A stretch of 64,000 nucleotides of DNA from Actinomyces oris (GCF_001553935.1 NZ_CP014232.1:372001-436000), one strand, 5' to 3'. Numbered from the stretch's first letter, positions 45,282-56,810 are shown. Numbers and translations are program-made. Notes: generated by a model not told the origin, from the sequence alone.

Positions 45282-48200
45282 CTAGACGAGTGCCCAACCG
45301 CGCGCCCGGGTGCGCTGCTCCCAGAAGCTGCGGTAGGGCCCGTCGACGGCCACGAGCTCATCGTGGTGTCCCCGCTGGGCGATGCGCCCGGCGTCGTTGA
45401 GGACGATGACCTGGTCGGCGGCGGCGATCGTCTCAAGCTTGTGGGCGATGACGATGAGGGTCGAGGTGCGGCGCAGCTCCTCCATCGCGGCGACGATATT
45501 CGCCTCGTTCTCGGCGTCCAGCGCGCTGGTGGCCTCATCGAGCAGGACGATCGGGGCTCGTTTGAGCAGGGCGCGGGCGATGGAGACGCGCTGGCGCTCA
45601 CCACCGGACAGGGCCCGTCCGCCCTCTCCCACGCGCGTGTCCCATCCATGGGGCAGGCGGTGGATGATCTCCGTGACGCCGGCGAGCCCTGCGGCCCAGC
45701 GCACCTGGGCGTCGTCGGCCGCGGGGTTGCCGATACAGATGTTGGCGGCCAGGGTGTCGTCGAAGAGGTAGACGTCCTGGAAGACCATGGAGAGTTGTTC
45801 CATGAGCTGGGATGTCGGCATGTCGCGCACGTCGGTGCCGCCGACACGCACGGTTCCCGAGTCCACATCCCAGAAGCGGGCGACGAGGCGGGCGATGGTC
45901 GTCTTGCCGCTGCCGGAGGGGCCCACGATCGCGCACATGGTGCGCGCGGGCACCCTCATCGAGACCCCGGTCAGGACGGGCTCGTCGGGGCGGTAGCCGA
46001 AGGCAACGTCGTCGAGCTCGACGGCCCCCGGCTCGGGCAGCGCACTGGGCTCTTGCGGCTCGGCCATGAGCTCGGCGTCCATGACGGCATCGAGGTGGTT
46101 CATCATCTGGCGCCGCTCCTCCACGCCCATGACGGCTGCCCCGATGTCGTCGAGCATGGTGGTGAAACGCAGGCACATGCCGATGACGGCGATGGCCACC
46201 AGCGGCTCCATGGTGCCGGAGGCGGCCAGTGAGGAGGTCAGGACGATCATGGCGACGACGACGATCTGGCTCAGCGCGCCGTTGACGAGGTTGCCGGCGG
46301 ACTCCCACCACAGGGCTCGCCTGGAGGCGCGGGCCCCGTCGTCGAAGGCGGCGGTCAGGCGGCTGTAGCCGGAGGCTGCCCGACAGGATCGCAGGGCACC
46401 CTGGCAGCGGGCGATCTCGACGATGCGGGTGGCGAGCTCACGCTCGGCGGGCTCGGAGATGGACTTACCGCGGTCCAGCAGACGGCGCGAGAGGCGCACG
46501 AGTCCGGCGAACAGGGGCGCGGCCACCGTCAGCAGGACTCCCAGGCGCCAATCCCAGGCCCAGGAGCCGACCCCGACGACCACGCATGCAGCAGCAGTGG
46601 AGGTGAGCAGGTACATGAAGTGGGCGGCGGACTCCCCCAGGGCCACCATCTCCTGGCTCACGGCCCGGGACAGGGTGCCGGCGGAGTCGGCAGTGAACCA
46701 GCGCAGGGGCAGGCGCGCGATCCGGTCACCCACCGCGTGATGGACGTCGTGCATGAAGCCCAGCGCCCCCGACATGCCCATGCGCCGTCCCTGGAAGTCG
46801 CAGACGGCCGCGCCGAGACCGAGAACGACCAGTACGACGAGCCAGCCGCCGAAGGACAGCCCCCATCGGGGCGCACCGGTCGCCAGAGCCACTGAGGCGG
46901 GCAGCAGCACCAGCAGCGCGAGTCCCACCAGGACCCCGTTGACTCCCGCCAGGGCGATGCACCCTCGGGTCTGCCTCCAAGAGGAGTCGGTCATGAGTCG
47001 GCGGAAGCGGGACAGCAGGGAGTCCGCCGGCTGGGAGGACCCACCGGGGGTGGAGGGGACCGGGAGCGCGGCCCCCGCCCTCCCGCCCCGGTCATCGACG
47101 CGGGAGGGCACCGCTACCGGGGCACCGCCGTCAGCCGCACTGTCAACCTCACCGTTATCCGGGCTGTCGGCCGCGCCGTCGGCGAGTGCGGGGCTCTCCA
47201 TCCTGGCGGCGGTCTCGTCACCATCCACCTCCGTGGCACCTTCGATCTCGCCGGCCTGGCGCAGCAGAGCCCGGTAGTGGGGCTCATCTGCCAGGTCATC
47301 GTGGGAGCCGGCGGCGACGATGCGTCCGCCGTCCATGACGGCGATGCGGTCGGCGCCGCGCACGGCAGCCGGCCGGTGGGCGATGACCAGGACGGTGCGG
47401 TCCTTGACCAGGGCGCTCAGTGCCTCCTGGATCTCGGCCTCGGACTCGGGGTCGGCCATGGCGGTGGCCTCGTCAAGCACGATGACGGGGGTGTTCAGCA
47501 GGATGGCGCGGGCGATGGCGATGCGCTGCTCCTGTCCACCGGACAGTGCCGTGTCCTGCCCTAGGACGGTGTCGTAGCCCTGCGGCAGCGCCATGATCTC
47601 GTCGTGGATGCGGGCCACGCGGGCGGCGGCGCGCACCTGCGCCAGGTCGGCCTCGGGGCGCCCGAGGGCGATGTTCTCGCGCACGGTGGTGGCGAGCAGC
47701 TGGGCGTCCTGGAGGACGAAGGAGACGGTGGAGTACAGGGTGGACTCGTCCATGTCCCGCAAGTCCACCCCGCCAATGCGAATAGCTCCGGCGTCGGGGT
47801 CGGCGAAACGGGCGATGAGGGTGGCCAGTGTCGACTTGCCCGAGCCGGAGGGGCCCAGCAGCGCGGTCACGGTTCCCGGTTCCAGGGTCAGGCAGGCGTC
47901 GTCGACGGCAAGGACCTCCCCGTAGGAGAAGGAGACGTGGTCGATCTCGACTCGCGCCGCGCGGGGCTGTTCGGGCCGGTCGGCGGCGGGAAGGACGGGG
48001 GTGTCGAGGACCTCGCACAGCCGCAGGGCCGCCGCGCCGGCAAGCTGGTAGGACCAGGAGATCGAGGCGATGGTGATGAGGGCGGCAGGCAGGACCAGAG
48101 CAATGAGGGTCGTGGCCAGGACCTGGGGCAGGGTGACGGCCCCGGCGTGGATGAGCAGCGCCCCACCGCCGAGGTTGACCAGGAGCAGTACGGGGATGGA

Positions 48201-49106
48201 GACCCAGGTGAAGGACAGGCAGGTGACGGTCACCAGGGGCATCGCCCAGGCGCGGTAGAAGGCGGAGAACTCGTCCGCGGCGGTGAGGTAGGCCGAGTGC
48301 GCTCGTCCCACGCGTCCGAAGGCCTTGACCACGCTGATCCCGGAGACGAACTCGACCATGGCTGAGGAGATGGCTGCCAGCTTGCGGTCCATCTCCACGG
48401 TCTTCTCGTTCATGCCGCGCATGGACACCGAGTAGGTGAGCACGTAGAGGACGAGTGTGGAGACGGCCAGCAGGGCCAGGCGCCAGTCGATCCAGAAGGC
48501 GCAGCCCAGCAGGGCCAGCGGGGTGACGATGGCGTTGAGGCGCTCGACGGGACCGTGAGCGATGACGGTGTGGACGAGGGTCGTGTCGTCCTGGACGGCC
48601 TTGCGCAGGCGCCCGGAGCTGGAGGCAGTGAACCAGGACAGCGGGGCATGGGAGATACGCGCAACGATGTCGCGGCGCAGGCGGTCGCGCAGGGACAGGT
48701 CGGCCAGGTGGGTGATGAGCAGCGCCAGGAAGTACAGCAGCAGGCGGGTGGAGTAGGCACTCACAAGCACCATGACCGCGCCTGACACCTGCTGGGGATC
48801 CGGGCTCAGGCCCGCCCGGTAGGCGCGCAGCAGGATATCGCCGAGCTGGACCAGTGCGATGTAGGGGGCCACGGCCAGGATCGCGGAGAGCAGGACGAGG
48901 GCCTGACCGATCCGCAGCCGGGTGCGCACGGGGGCACCGAGGCGGGCGATGGCTGCCTGCCCCTCGCGCGAGCGCTGAACGTTGCCCTGCGGGGTCGCCT
49001 CAGCTGCGTCGTCAGGCGCTGCCGCGCCGGCTGAGGGCGGCGACGACGGCGCGGGCGATGGATGCGGCGAGGCTCCCGGAGCTGACGACTGTGTCCGCGT
49101 GTCCAT
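45282..49106 (-). CDS. Fused ABC transporter with two permease-ATPase halves
   Basis: 1,274 residues: membrane domain, ATPase, membrane domain, ATPase. First ATPase (about 385-600) has LLGPSGSGKSTLATL, ALSGGQEQRIAIARAI and VIVLDEATAMADPESE. The second (about 1020-1250) has IVGPSGSGKTTIARLV, ALSGGERQRVSIARALL and IVLLDEATSALD. Between the halves lies a Pro/Ser/Asp-rich linker (about 600-690). Two half-transporters of this kind are usually separate genes; the fused form resembles the IrtA/B-YbtP/Q-like group (siderophore) and drug exporters. The divergent TetR gene and shared palindromes suggest it is regulated. The role is not settled. Confidence 0.85.
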   Translation of the reverse strand: MDTRTQSSAPGASPHPSPAPSSPPSAGAAAPDDAAEATPQGNVQRSREGQAAIARLGAPVRTRLRIGQALVLLSAILAVAPYIALVQLGDILLRAYRAGLSPDPQQVSGAVMVLVSAYSTRLLLYFLALLITHLADLSLRDRLRRDIVARISHAPLSWFTASSSGRLRKAVQDDTTLVHTVIAHGPVERLNAIVTPLALLGCAFWIDWRLALLAVSTLVLYVLTYSVSMRGMNEKTVEMDRKLAAISSAMVEFVSGISVVKAFGRVGRAHSAYLTAADEFSAFYRAWAMPLVTVTCLSFTWVSIPVLLLVNLGGGALLIHAGAVTLPQVLATTLIALVLPAALITIASISWSYQLAGAAALRLCEVLDTPVLPAADRPEQPRAARVEIDHVSFSYGEVLAVDDACLTLEPGTVTALLGPSGSGKSTLATLIARFADPDAGAIRIGGVDLRDMDESTLYSTVSFVLQDAQLLATTVRENIALGRPEADLAQVRAAARVARIHDEIMALPQGYDTVLGQDTALSGGQEQRIAIARAILLNTPVIVLDEATAMADPESEAEIQEALSALVKDRTVLVIAHRPAAVRGADRIAVMDGGRIVAAGSHDDLADEPHYRALLRQAGEIEGATEVDGDETAARMESPALADGAADSPDNGEVDSAADGGAPVAVPSRVDDRGGRAGAALPVPSTPGGSSQPADSLLSRFRRLMTDSSWRQTRGCIALAGVNGVLVGLALLVLLPASVALATGAPRWGLSFGGWLVVLVVLGLGAAVCDFQGRRMGMSGALGFMHDVHHAVGDRIARLPLRWFTADSAGTLSRAVSQEMVALGESAAHFMYLLTSTAAACVVVGVGSWAWDWRLGVLLTVAAPLFAGLVRLSRRLLDRGKSISEPAERELATRIVEIARCQGALRSCRAASGYSRLTAAFDDGARASRRALWWESAGNLVNGALSQIVVVAMIVLTSSLAASGTMEPLVAIAVIGMCLRFTTMLDDIGAAVMGVEERRQMMNHLDAVMDAELMAEPQEPSALPEPGAVELDDVAFGYRPDEPVLTGVSMRVPARTMCAIVGPSGSGKTTIARLVARFWDVDSGTVRVGGTDVRDMPTSQLMEQLSMVFQDVYLFDDTLAANICIGNPAADDAQVRWAAGLAGVTEIIHRLPHGWDTRVGEGGRALSGGERQRVSIARALLKRAPIVLLDEATSALDAENEANIVAAMEELRRTSTLIVIAHKLETIAAADQVIVLNDAGRIAQRGHHDELVAVDGPYRSFWEQRTRARGWALV

Positions 49107-49135
49107 CAGGTGTCCCTACCTTCCGTCGACCCTAA

Positions 49136-49175
49136 TTCTGAATAGCTTTCAGAACTCAGTAAGGTCCACCTTACT
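49136..49175. promoter_or_regulatory. Two palindromes between the ABC transporter and tetR
   Basis: TTCTGAA-N5-TTCAGAA (49136-49154) and AGTAAGGT-CC-ACCTTACT (49158-49175), side by side in a 120-base divergent promoter region. The second is a perfect 18-bp palindrome. One or both are likely operators of the TetR protein; the second also looks somewhat like a DtxR/IdeR site. Which protein binds is open. Confidence 0.6.
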
Positions 49176-49226
49176 CTCGCCGCTGAACCACAGGCAACAG
49201 CCCCCGGGGACCATTACGGTGCTGCC

Positions 49227-49949
49227 ATGACACGACCTGCGCGACTGGGCCGACCGACCGGACCGAGACCGGGCTTCTCGCGCGACGACGTCGTCGATGC
49301 CGCCCTCGAGATCGGCATCGCGGACTTCACGCTCACGGCGGTGGCCAAGCATCTGGGGGTGGCGGTCTCCGGGCTGTACCGAACAATCTCATCACGCGAG
49401 GATCTGCTGGCTGCCTGCCTGGAGAGGATCGCTGCCGAGGTGGACGTCCCGGGCACCGGGAGGCGCTGGCCCGATGCGGTGCGGGCCCACGCCGAGGCCA
49501 TCTGGGCGATGCTGGAGCGCTACCCCGGCCTGGCCGGGGTCATCATGGGGGTGCCGTGGGCCTACCAGCTCTTCGCCGCCCCCGTGGCTCAAGCGTGCCA
49601 GGCCCTGGTCGACGGCGGCTTGGGGGCCGAGGAGGCCGGGGTGGTCCTGGACTTCGTCGGCGACACCGTCATCTCCACGCACGCGCAAATCGAGGTCATG
49701 CGCTCCCCCGTGGCCTCCTCGGGGCAGGGCGGCCCCACGGGACTGGAGGAGACCAGCCGGTTCGCGGCCGCCGCCGGGAACCCTCCCCTGCCCGAGGCGC
49801 TGACGCCCAACGAGAGCTGGCTGGAGCGCGGCGGCCTGGACCGAAAGATCGAGATCATCATCCGGGGAGTGGCCGCGGGCCTGCCCCCGAGCGCAACGGA
49901 TACGGGAGGGAAGTCGGCGTCAGGGGGCGACGTCAGTGGGCGACGCTGA
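49227..49949 (+). CDS. TetR-family transcriptional regulator
   Basis: 240 residues. Helix-turn-helix at about 20-65 (FSRDDVVDAALEIGIADFTL, AVAKHLGVAVSGLYRTISSR). Ligand domain with RYPGLAGVIMGVPWAYQLF. The C-terminus is low-complexity and its last 17 bases overlap the convergent tsaD. A TACGGT hexamer ends six bases before the ATG (leaderless pattern). Divergent from the fused ABC transporter, which it probably represses. Confidence 0.88.
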   Translation: MTRPARLGRPTGPRPGFSRDDVVDAALEIGIADFTLTAVAKHLGVAVSGLYRTISSREDLLAACLERIAAEVDVPGTGRRWPDAVRAHAEAIWAMLERYPGLAGVIMGVPWAYQLFAAPVAQACQALVDGGLGAEEAGVVLDFVGDTVISTHAQIEVMRSPVASSGQGGPTGLEETSRFAAAAGNPPLPEALTPNESWLERGGLDRKIEIIIRGVAAGLPPSATDTGGKSASGGDVSGRR

Positions 49950-50979
49950 CGTCCAGCGGCATCCCCGAGTCCGGGGCGAAGTCCATGGGGCTGGGGACGA
50001 CGCCTGCCCGCACGGCCGCTGACCCCAGGGCTGCGATCTGGGCGCCGTTGTCGGTGCAGAAGCGCAGTGGTGGCAGGCGCAGGGTGATGCCGGCCTCCTC
50101 GCAGCGCTCGGCGGCCAGGGAGCGCAGGCGGGAGTTGGCCGAGTACCCTCCCCCGACGACGAGCGTGTCGCAGCCGGTGTCCAGGCAGGCCTGGACCGCC
50201 TTGGCCGTCAGGGAGTCGTTGACGGCCTCGGAGAAGGCGGCGCAGACGTCGGCACTGGGCACCTCCTGGTCGGAGTCCTCCAGGGACTCCACGTAGCGGG
50301 CCACGGCGGTCTTGAGGCCGGAGAAGGAGAAGTCGTAGCGGTGGCGCTCCTTGTCCTTGCCCGCGGCCAGCCCTCGGGGGAAGCGGATGGCGCCGCGGTC
50401 GCCCTCCTGGGAGAGCCGGTCCACGTGCGGGCCGCCGGGGTAGGGCAGGCCCAGGAGGCGGCCGACCTTGTCGAAGGCCTCACCGGCGGCGTCGTCGAGA
50501 GTGCCGCCGAGCTCGACGACGTCGGTGGCAATGTCCCGGATGCTCAGGAGGTTGGAGTGGCCGCCGGAGACGATGAGTCCGACGAAATGCTCCGGCAGGG
50601 GGCCGTCGACCAGCTCATCGACCGCCAAGTGCCCGATGACGTGGTTGACGCCGTAGATCGGCCGGTTCAGGCTCGCGGCCAGGGCCTTGGCGGCGGAGAT
50701 GCCGACGGTCAGGGAGCCGATGAGTCCGGGACCGGCGCACACGGCGACGGCATCGACCTCGCTGAGGTCGACACCGGCCTTCTCCAGCGCGGCGTCGAGG
50801 GTCGGCAGGAAGGACTCCAGGTGGGCGCGTGAGGCGATCTCGGGGATGATGCCGCCGAAGCGCGCGTACTGGTCCATGGAGGTGGCGGTGACGTCGGCGA
50901 GGAGCTCGCGGCCGCGCACGAGGGCCACGCCGGTCTCGTCGCAGGTGGACTCGATACCGAGAATGAGAGGGTCGCTCAC
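49933..50979 (-). CDS. tsaD: tRNA N6-adenosine threonylcarbamoyltransferase TsaD
   Basis: 348 residues from a GTG at 50979 that follows a TAGTCT hexamer by exactly six bases. Transfers the threonylcarbamoyl group to A37 of ANN-decoding tRNAs, with TsaB and TsaE. Kae1/TsaD motifs: GIESTCDETGVALV at the N-terminus, VNHVIGHLAVDE (metal His pair), IVSGGHSNLL, YPGGPHVDRLS, VGGGYSANSRLR and CTDNGAQIA (metal Asp region). Full length. The other complex members lie 5 kb to the right. Confidence 0.95.
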   Translation of the reverse strand: MSDPLILGIESTCDETGVALVRGRELLADVTATSMDQYARFGGIIPEIASRAHLESFLPTLDAALEKAGVDLSEVDAVAVCAGPGLIGSLTVGISAAKALAASLNRPIYGVNHVIGHLAVDELVDGPLPEHFVGLIVSGGHSNLLSIRDIATDVVELGGTLDDAAGEAFDKVGRLLGLPYPGGPHVDRLSQEGDRGAIRFPRGLAAGKDKERHRYDFSFSGLKTAVARYVESLEDSDQEVPSADVCAAFSEAVNDSLTAKAVQACLDTGCDTLVVGGGYSANSRLRSLAAERCEEAGITLRLPPLRFCTDNGAQIAALGSAAVRAGVVPSPMDFAPDSGMPLDVSVAH

Positions 50980-51209
50980 GGGGCCAGACTATCGCCTGGA
51001 GAGACGGACGCCGAACAGGCGCCTATCGAGGCCTCGGGTGCCGCAGCCTTCATGACAGCCCTGATCGATGCCCGCGTTCCGCTGGCCCTGGTGACCTCCG
51101 CGCCGATCGCGCTCATGCGGGTGCGCATGGAGGAAGCCGGCGCCCCCGAGGCCGGCTCGCACGTCCCCCGCATCGCGGACTTCACCGGGATCACCTTCAC
51201 CATCCATGA
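50980..51209 (+). pseudogene. Probable remnant of a HAD-type hydrolase gene
   Basis: An open plus-strand stretch reads ASGAAAFMTALIDARVPLAL, then VTSAPIALMRVRMEEAGA, like the middle of a haloacid-dehalogenase-type phosphatase (aL..rvplAlVTsa). The domain's N-terminal DxD and C-terminal acidic motifs are absent. The protein-like reading ends around 51209, where the repeat element at 51213 begins. It starts within the tsaD promoter region. I read it as a fragment left after deletion or insertion; weak evidence. Confidence 0.35.
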
Positions 51210-51212
51210 ACG

Positions 51213-51480
51213 CCGAGCCGGGCACTTCACGGGCGGGGACATTCCACGCGGCCGGGCGCGCGTCGTTCCGGGCGGGGCCATTCGACGCCGTCGGGGACAG
51301 CAATCCTGTCACCGTACGCGCAACATGCCCCCGTCCGGAAGAGAATGCCCCCGCACGCGCAGAATGCCCCCACCGGCGTGCGCTGGTAGAAGGTATGCAC
51401 GTAGAACACCACCGAGCCAGGCACGTCTCGCGATCCCCGACAGAGTGTCTGGAGGACGACGCGAGAAGTGCCCGGCTCGG
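51213..51480. repeat. 268-bp element with 16-bp inverted ends and internal repeats
   Basis: CCGAGCCGGGCACTTC (51213-51228) and its exact complement (51465-51480) bound the stretch. A third, near-copy at 51412-51432 pairs with 51460-51480 (19 of 21 positions) to form a large hairpin. Inside are three plus-strand copies of ATGCCCCC (51325, 51345, 51364) and two opposite-strand relatives (51236 and 51276 regions). No gene. It looks like a miniature mobile element (MITE-like) or a degraded IS. No target duplication was seen. Confidence 0.5.
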
Positions 51481-51500
51481 TATGGAGTGAGGCGGATGGA

Positions 51501-52267
51501 TCAGTGGGCGTGCTGGCCCTTCCACAGGGCGTGGCCGAGATCCCGGTTGAGGCGCGAGATGACCTCGAGCGGAACCGACTTGGGGCACACGGCCGCGCAC
51601 TCGCCGATGTTCGTGCAGCCGCCGAAGCCCTCGGCGTCGTGCTGGTTGAGCATGCTCACCACGCGAGCCAGGCGCTCGGGCTGGCCCTGCGGCAGCAGAC
51701 CCAGGTGCGAGATCTTCGCACCGGTGAACAGCATGGCCGAGGCGTTGGGGCACGCCGCCACGCAGGCACCGCAGCCGATGCAGGCGGCGGCCTCGAAGGC
51801 GGCGTCGGCCTTCTCCTTCTGCACGGGCACCGAGTGGGCCTCCGGGGCCCCACCGGTGTTGACCGAGATGTAGCCACCGGCCTGAACGATGCGGTCCAGG
51901 GCGGAGCGGTCCACGATGAGGTCGCGCAGCACCGGGAAGCCGGTGGAGCGCCACGGTTCGATCGTGATGGTGGAGCCGTCCTTGAAGGAGGGGTCCTCCG
52001 CCAGGTGGCGCATGTGCAGCTGGCAGGTGGTCGAGCGGATGGGCCCGTGGGCCTGCCCGTTGATGACCACACCGCACTGACCGCAGATGCCCTCGCGGCA
52101 GTCGGAGTCGAAGGCCACCGGCTCCTTGCCCTCGGCGAAGAGCTGCTCGTTGAGCAGGTCGAGGACCTCGAGGAAGCTCATGTGCTCCTCGATCCCGCTC
52201 ATGGCGTACTCCTCGAAGTGGCCCTTCGAGTCCTTGTTCTTCTGGCGCCAGATCTTGAGCTTGATGT

Positions 52268-52271
<4 letters not shown>
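51501..52271 (-). CDS. sdhB: Succinate dehydrogenase/fumarate reductase iron-sulfur subunit
   Basis: 256 residues from a GTG at 52271 that shares GTGA with the sdhA stop. Carries electrons between the flavin of SdhA and the membrane quinone. [2Fe-2S] cluster: [12 protein letters not shown] with a later TTCQLH. [4Fe-4S]: [12 protein letters not shown]. [3Fe-4S]: [13 protein letters not shown]. Length typical of the short non-classical SdhB of actinobacteria. In operon sdhC-sdhA-sdhB. Confidence 0.95.
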
Positions 52272-54268
<1,997 letters not shown>

Positions 54269-54280
54269 AGTCGTTCACTC

Positions 54281-55093
54281 TCAGTGGGTCGCCGTAGCAC
54301 ACTCGGCGAAGTGCTCGGCGGAGGAGCCGATCGCGTCACAGAACTGCGGGTAGTAGTCGCCAGTGGCCATGGGGGCATCGACATAGCCGAAGAGGATCGC
54401 CGTCGGAACCGCCATGAAGGCGGCGAACAGCGCGAAGGCCAGCACGAAGGCGATCAGCCGGATGAAGGGGATGGTGTTGCCCCGCACCGCGCCCAGTGTC
54501 TGCAGGGCGGACCACACGCCGTGCCACACGTGCAGGCACAGGGCGGCCAGCGCGATCGCGTAGATGAGCCACACCCACCACAGCTGGAAGCCGTAGTACA
54601 TGTTCAGGTAGGCCCGTCCGTGCACGTAGTGTCCCCCCGGCGTCAGTGACAGGGTGGTGTACTGCAGGAGGTGCCAGATGATGAACAGCAGGAGGATGAC
54701 GCCGCCCCAGCGCATGGTGCGCATGGCGTAGCGGGAGGCGAAGTACTCGGCGCCGGGCTTCTTGACGGCGTACTTGTCGTTGCCACGGGCCCGCTTGTTG
54801 CGCGCCCACAGGTGGAAGGCGCTGCCGGCGTGAGCCAGGAGGCAGGCCATGAGAGCCAGACGGAGGATCCACAGGACACCGCCGTAGGGCATGATCGGTA
54901 CCAGCAGTGCTCGCAGGAACACGGCGTAGTGATCGTAGGCGACCTCACCCTCGAAGTAGTGCAGGTTGCCGTAGGCGTGGAAGAGGACGAAGAACAGGAA
55001 CACCAGTCCCGAGATCGCCATCATGCGCTTCATGAAGACGGTCGTGGAGAAGGCGGTCCGCCTCTTCAGGGAAGGAGCAGATGTTTTGGCCAC
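54281..55093 (-). CDS. sdhC: Succinate dehydrogenase cytochrome b subunit
   Basis: 270 residues from a GTG at 55093; a TAGCCT hexamer ends exactly six bases upstream (leaderless pattern). Five membrane helices with histidines suited to two hemes: FFVLFHAYGNLH, LLAHAGSAFHLWARN, IIWHLLQYTTL and LCLHVWHGVWSAL. It is the single large anchor of the B. subtilis-like type; no sdhD is needed or present. First gene of the operon. Confidence 0.93.
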   Translation of the reverse strand: MAKTSAPSLKRRTAFSTTVFMKRMMAISGLVFLFFVLFHAYGNLHYFEGEVAYDHYAVFLRALLVPIMPYGGVLWILRLALMACLLAHAGSAFHLWARNKRARGNDKYAVKKPGAEYFASRYAMRTMRWGGVILLLFIIWHLLQYTTLSLTPGGHYVHGRAYLNMYYGFQLWWVWLIYAIALAALCLHVWHGVWSALQTLGAVRGNTIPFIRLIAFVLAFALFAAFMAVPTAILFGYVDAPMATGDYYPQFCDAIGSSAEHFAECATATH

Positions 55094-55420
55094 GGCAGAA
55101 GGCTAGCCGGGCACCAGGTCCCGTAGGCGCGATCTGCACCCCACCAGCGATGTTGGGGAGACGATCCGCGGAATCCTGGGGATCTCAACGGGTCTCGATT
55201 CGTCATTCAACGCCGCGGAATATGCTGACGCCGACGTCTGAGGCCTCCTTTTCGTCACGGGGGCGTCAGACAAATCTGTGAAGTGGCCGACACTCACCGC
55301 TTGTCCTCCCGCGGCCCGTGTTTATCTCCGGTCGCTGCAGCATCCATCTGCTTCTTCAGGCCCAGCGCAATCCGTCCAGTCGGACTCTGGGGCTTGCTCC
55401 CGGTGAGTCGCCCCACGGAC
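55094..55420. other. Gene-free stretch between the rimI stop and the sdhC start
   Basis: No gene supported. Apart from the TAGCCT hexamer beside the sdhC start, I see no strong promoter, hairpin or repeat. It carries the sdhC promoter region and the 3' end of the rimI transcript. Confidence 0.4.
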
Positions 55421-56026
55421 TCAGGTCTCGCCGGGCTCACCGGCCTCGGCCCCCACCGGCCCCGGGCGCGGGCGCAGAGTCAGCCGCATGACCACGGCGT
55501 CCTCCGGCGGCGCCTGGTAGTAGCGGCGGCGCCGGCCAATGGGAACGAACCCGTGCCTGGTGTAGAGCCGCTGGGCGGTCTCGTTGGACTGGCGCACCTC
55601 CAGCAGGACATCGGGGCAGCTCACCTCTCGGGCGGTGGAGACGAGCTCGGTGAGCATGAGGGAGGCGATCCCTCGTCCGCGCGCAGCCGGGACGGTGGCG
55701 ATGGTCAGCAGGTCCGCACTGGTCAGCCCACCGGCGTGGTAGAGCCCGGCGTAGCCCAGGAGCCGTGGCCCGTGCGACCCGGTTCCAACAGCGCAATCCG
55801 CGGGGTCATAGGCGTCACCGTCGCCATCGCTCTCTTCGGACTCGACGACGACGTAGCGGCGGTCCGCCATCGGCCCGTGGGAGGCCGCCAGCTCGGCGGC
55901 CAGCAGGTCACGGCTCCAGGCCTCGGCTCCGAAGAGCTCGCCCTCGATTCGGGCGACGGCCTCCAGGTCCCCCGCCGCCATCTCCCGCAGACCGGGGGCC
56001 CGGCCCGCTCCGGTCGCCTCGGGCAC
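55421..56026 (-). CDS. rimI: Ribosomal-protein-alanine N-acetyltransferase RimI-like (GNAT)
   Basis: 201 residues from a GTG at 56026. GNAT fold: motif A ATVPAARGRGIASLMLTEL, then LLEVRQSNETAQRLYTRHGF and the C-terminal YYQAPPEDAVVMRL typical of RimI. An acidic insertion (about residues 62-80, SEESDGDGDAYDP) is unusual. In many bacteria rimI sits with tsaB and tsaE, as here, 25 bases after tsaB. Acetylates N-terminal Ala of S18 in model species; the target here is not shown. Confidence 0.88.
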   Translation of the reverse strand: MPEATGAGRAPGLREMAAGDLEAVARIEGELFGAEAWSRDLLAAELAASHGPMADRRYVVVESEESDGDGDAYDPADCAVGTGSHGPRLLGYAGLYHAGGLTSADLLTIATVPAARGRGIASLMLTELVSTAREVSCPDVLLEVRQSNETAQRLYTRHGFVPIGRRRRYYQAPPEDAVVMRLTLRPRPGPVGAEAGEPGET

Positions 56027-56051
56027 CTCAGTGTCCTTCTTCGCCCCGGGG

Positions 56052-56810
56052 TCAGCGCACGCGCTTGCGAGCGGCAGGCATCTGCACGTCGGCGTGGCGC
56101 AGGTAGAGCGGCTGCGTGCTCAGCTCCTCGCCGCGCTCGAGGCGAGCCAGGGCGATGCGCACCTGGGTCAGGACGTCACCGGAGACGGGGGCCAGGGCCT
56201 CGCGGCAGGAGGCCATCTCCGCCAGCTCGGGGTAGAGGGAGGCACCGGAGCCGGCCACGACATCGATGCCTCCACTCCCCCCGCCCGGTCCCGGTGCCTG
56301 CTCGGCGAGGCGCTGGGCGACCTGGGCCGGGGGGCAGACGATGATCTCGGTCAGGCGGGTGACGTCGTCGGGACCGTTGGCGCGGAAGGGTGCCGTATAG
56401 ACCTCGCGCCTGCGGGCGTCGGTGGCGACCAGAACGACCGGCCCCGTCTGCCCCTCCTGGGCCCCGAGCTCATCCAGGGCGCGGCGGGCGACGGCGTCGA
56501 GGCTGGAGACCCCGTGGACGGGGACGCCCCGGGTGCGCCCGACGACCCCGGCCGTCACCAGTCCGGCCCGCAGTCCGGTGAAGGGGGCCGGCCCGGTGGC
56601 GGCGACCACGGCGTCCAGCGGGCGCTCGGCCGCCTCGGGAGCCGACAGGGCCCGGGAGAGCATCTGTCCGAGGGACTCGGCGTGACGGCGGGTATCGGCC
56701 TGTTCGTCCTGGCTCAGCACCTGCAGGGCGCGTGCGCCGGCGGCGGAGGGGGCGGCGTCGACGACCGCGACCTGAGTCCCCAGGGAGGAGTCGATGGAGA
56801 GGATTCGCAC
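56052..56810 (-). CDS. tsaB: tRNA t6A biosynthesis protein TsaB
   Basis: 252 residues from a GTG at 56810 (TAGGCT six bases upstream). Non-catalytic partner of TsaD, ASKHA fold: ILSIDSSLGTQVAVVD at the N-terminus, ATGPAPFTGLRAGLVTAGVV and VPVHGVSSLDAVARRAL. It lacks the metal site of TsaD, as expected. It sits between the secreted unknown and rimI. Confidence 0.92.
   Translation of the reverse strand: MRILSIDSSLGTQVAVVDAAPSAAGARALQVLSQDEQADTRRHAESLGQMLSRALSAPEAAERPLDAVVAATGPAPFTGLRAGLVTAGVVGRTRGVPVHGVSSLDAVARRALDELGAQEGQTGPVVLVATDARRREVYTAPFRANGPDDVTRLTEIIVCPPAQVAQRLAEQAPGPGGGSGGIDVVAGSGASLYPELAEMASCREALAPVSGDVLTQVRIALARLERGEELSTQPLYLRHADVQMPAARKRVR

Noticed and set aside
51227..51424. 65-codon minus-strand frame with repeated text
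   Set aside because: The repeats come from the DNA repeat units in the 51213-51480 element; no ribosome site or family.
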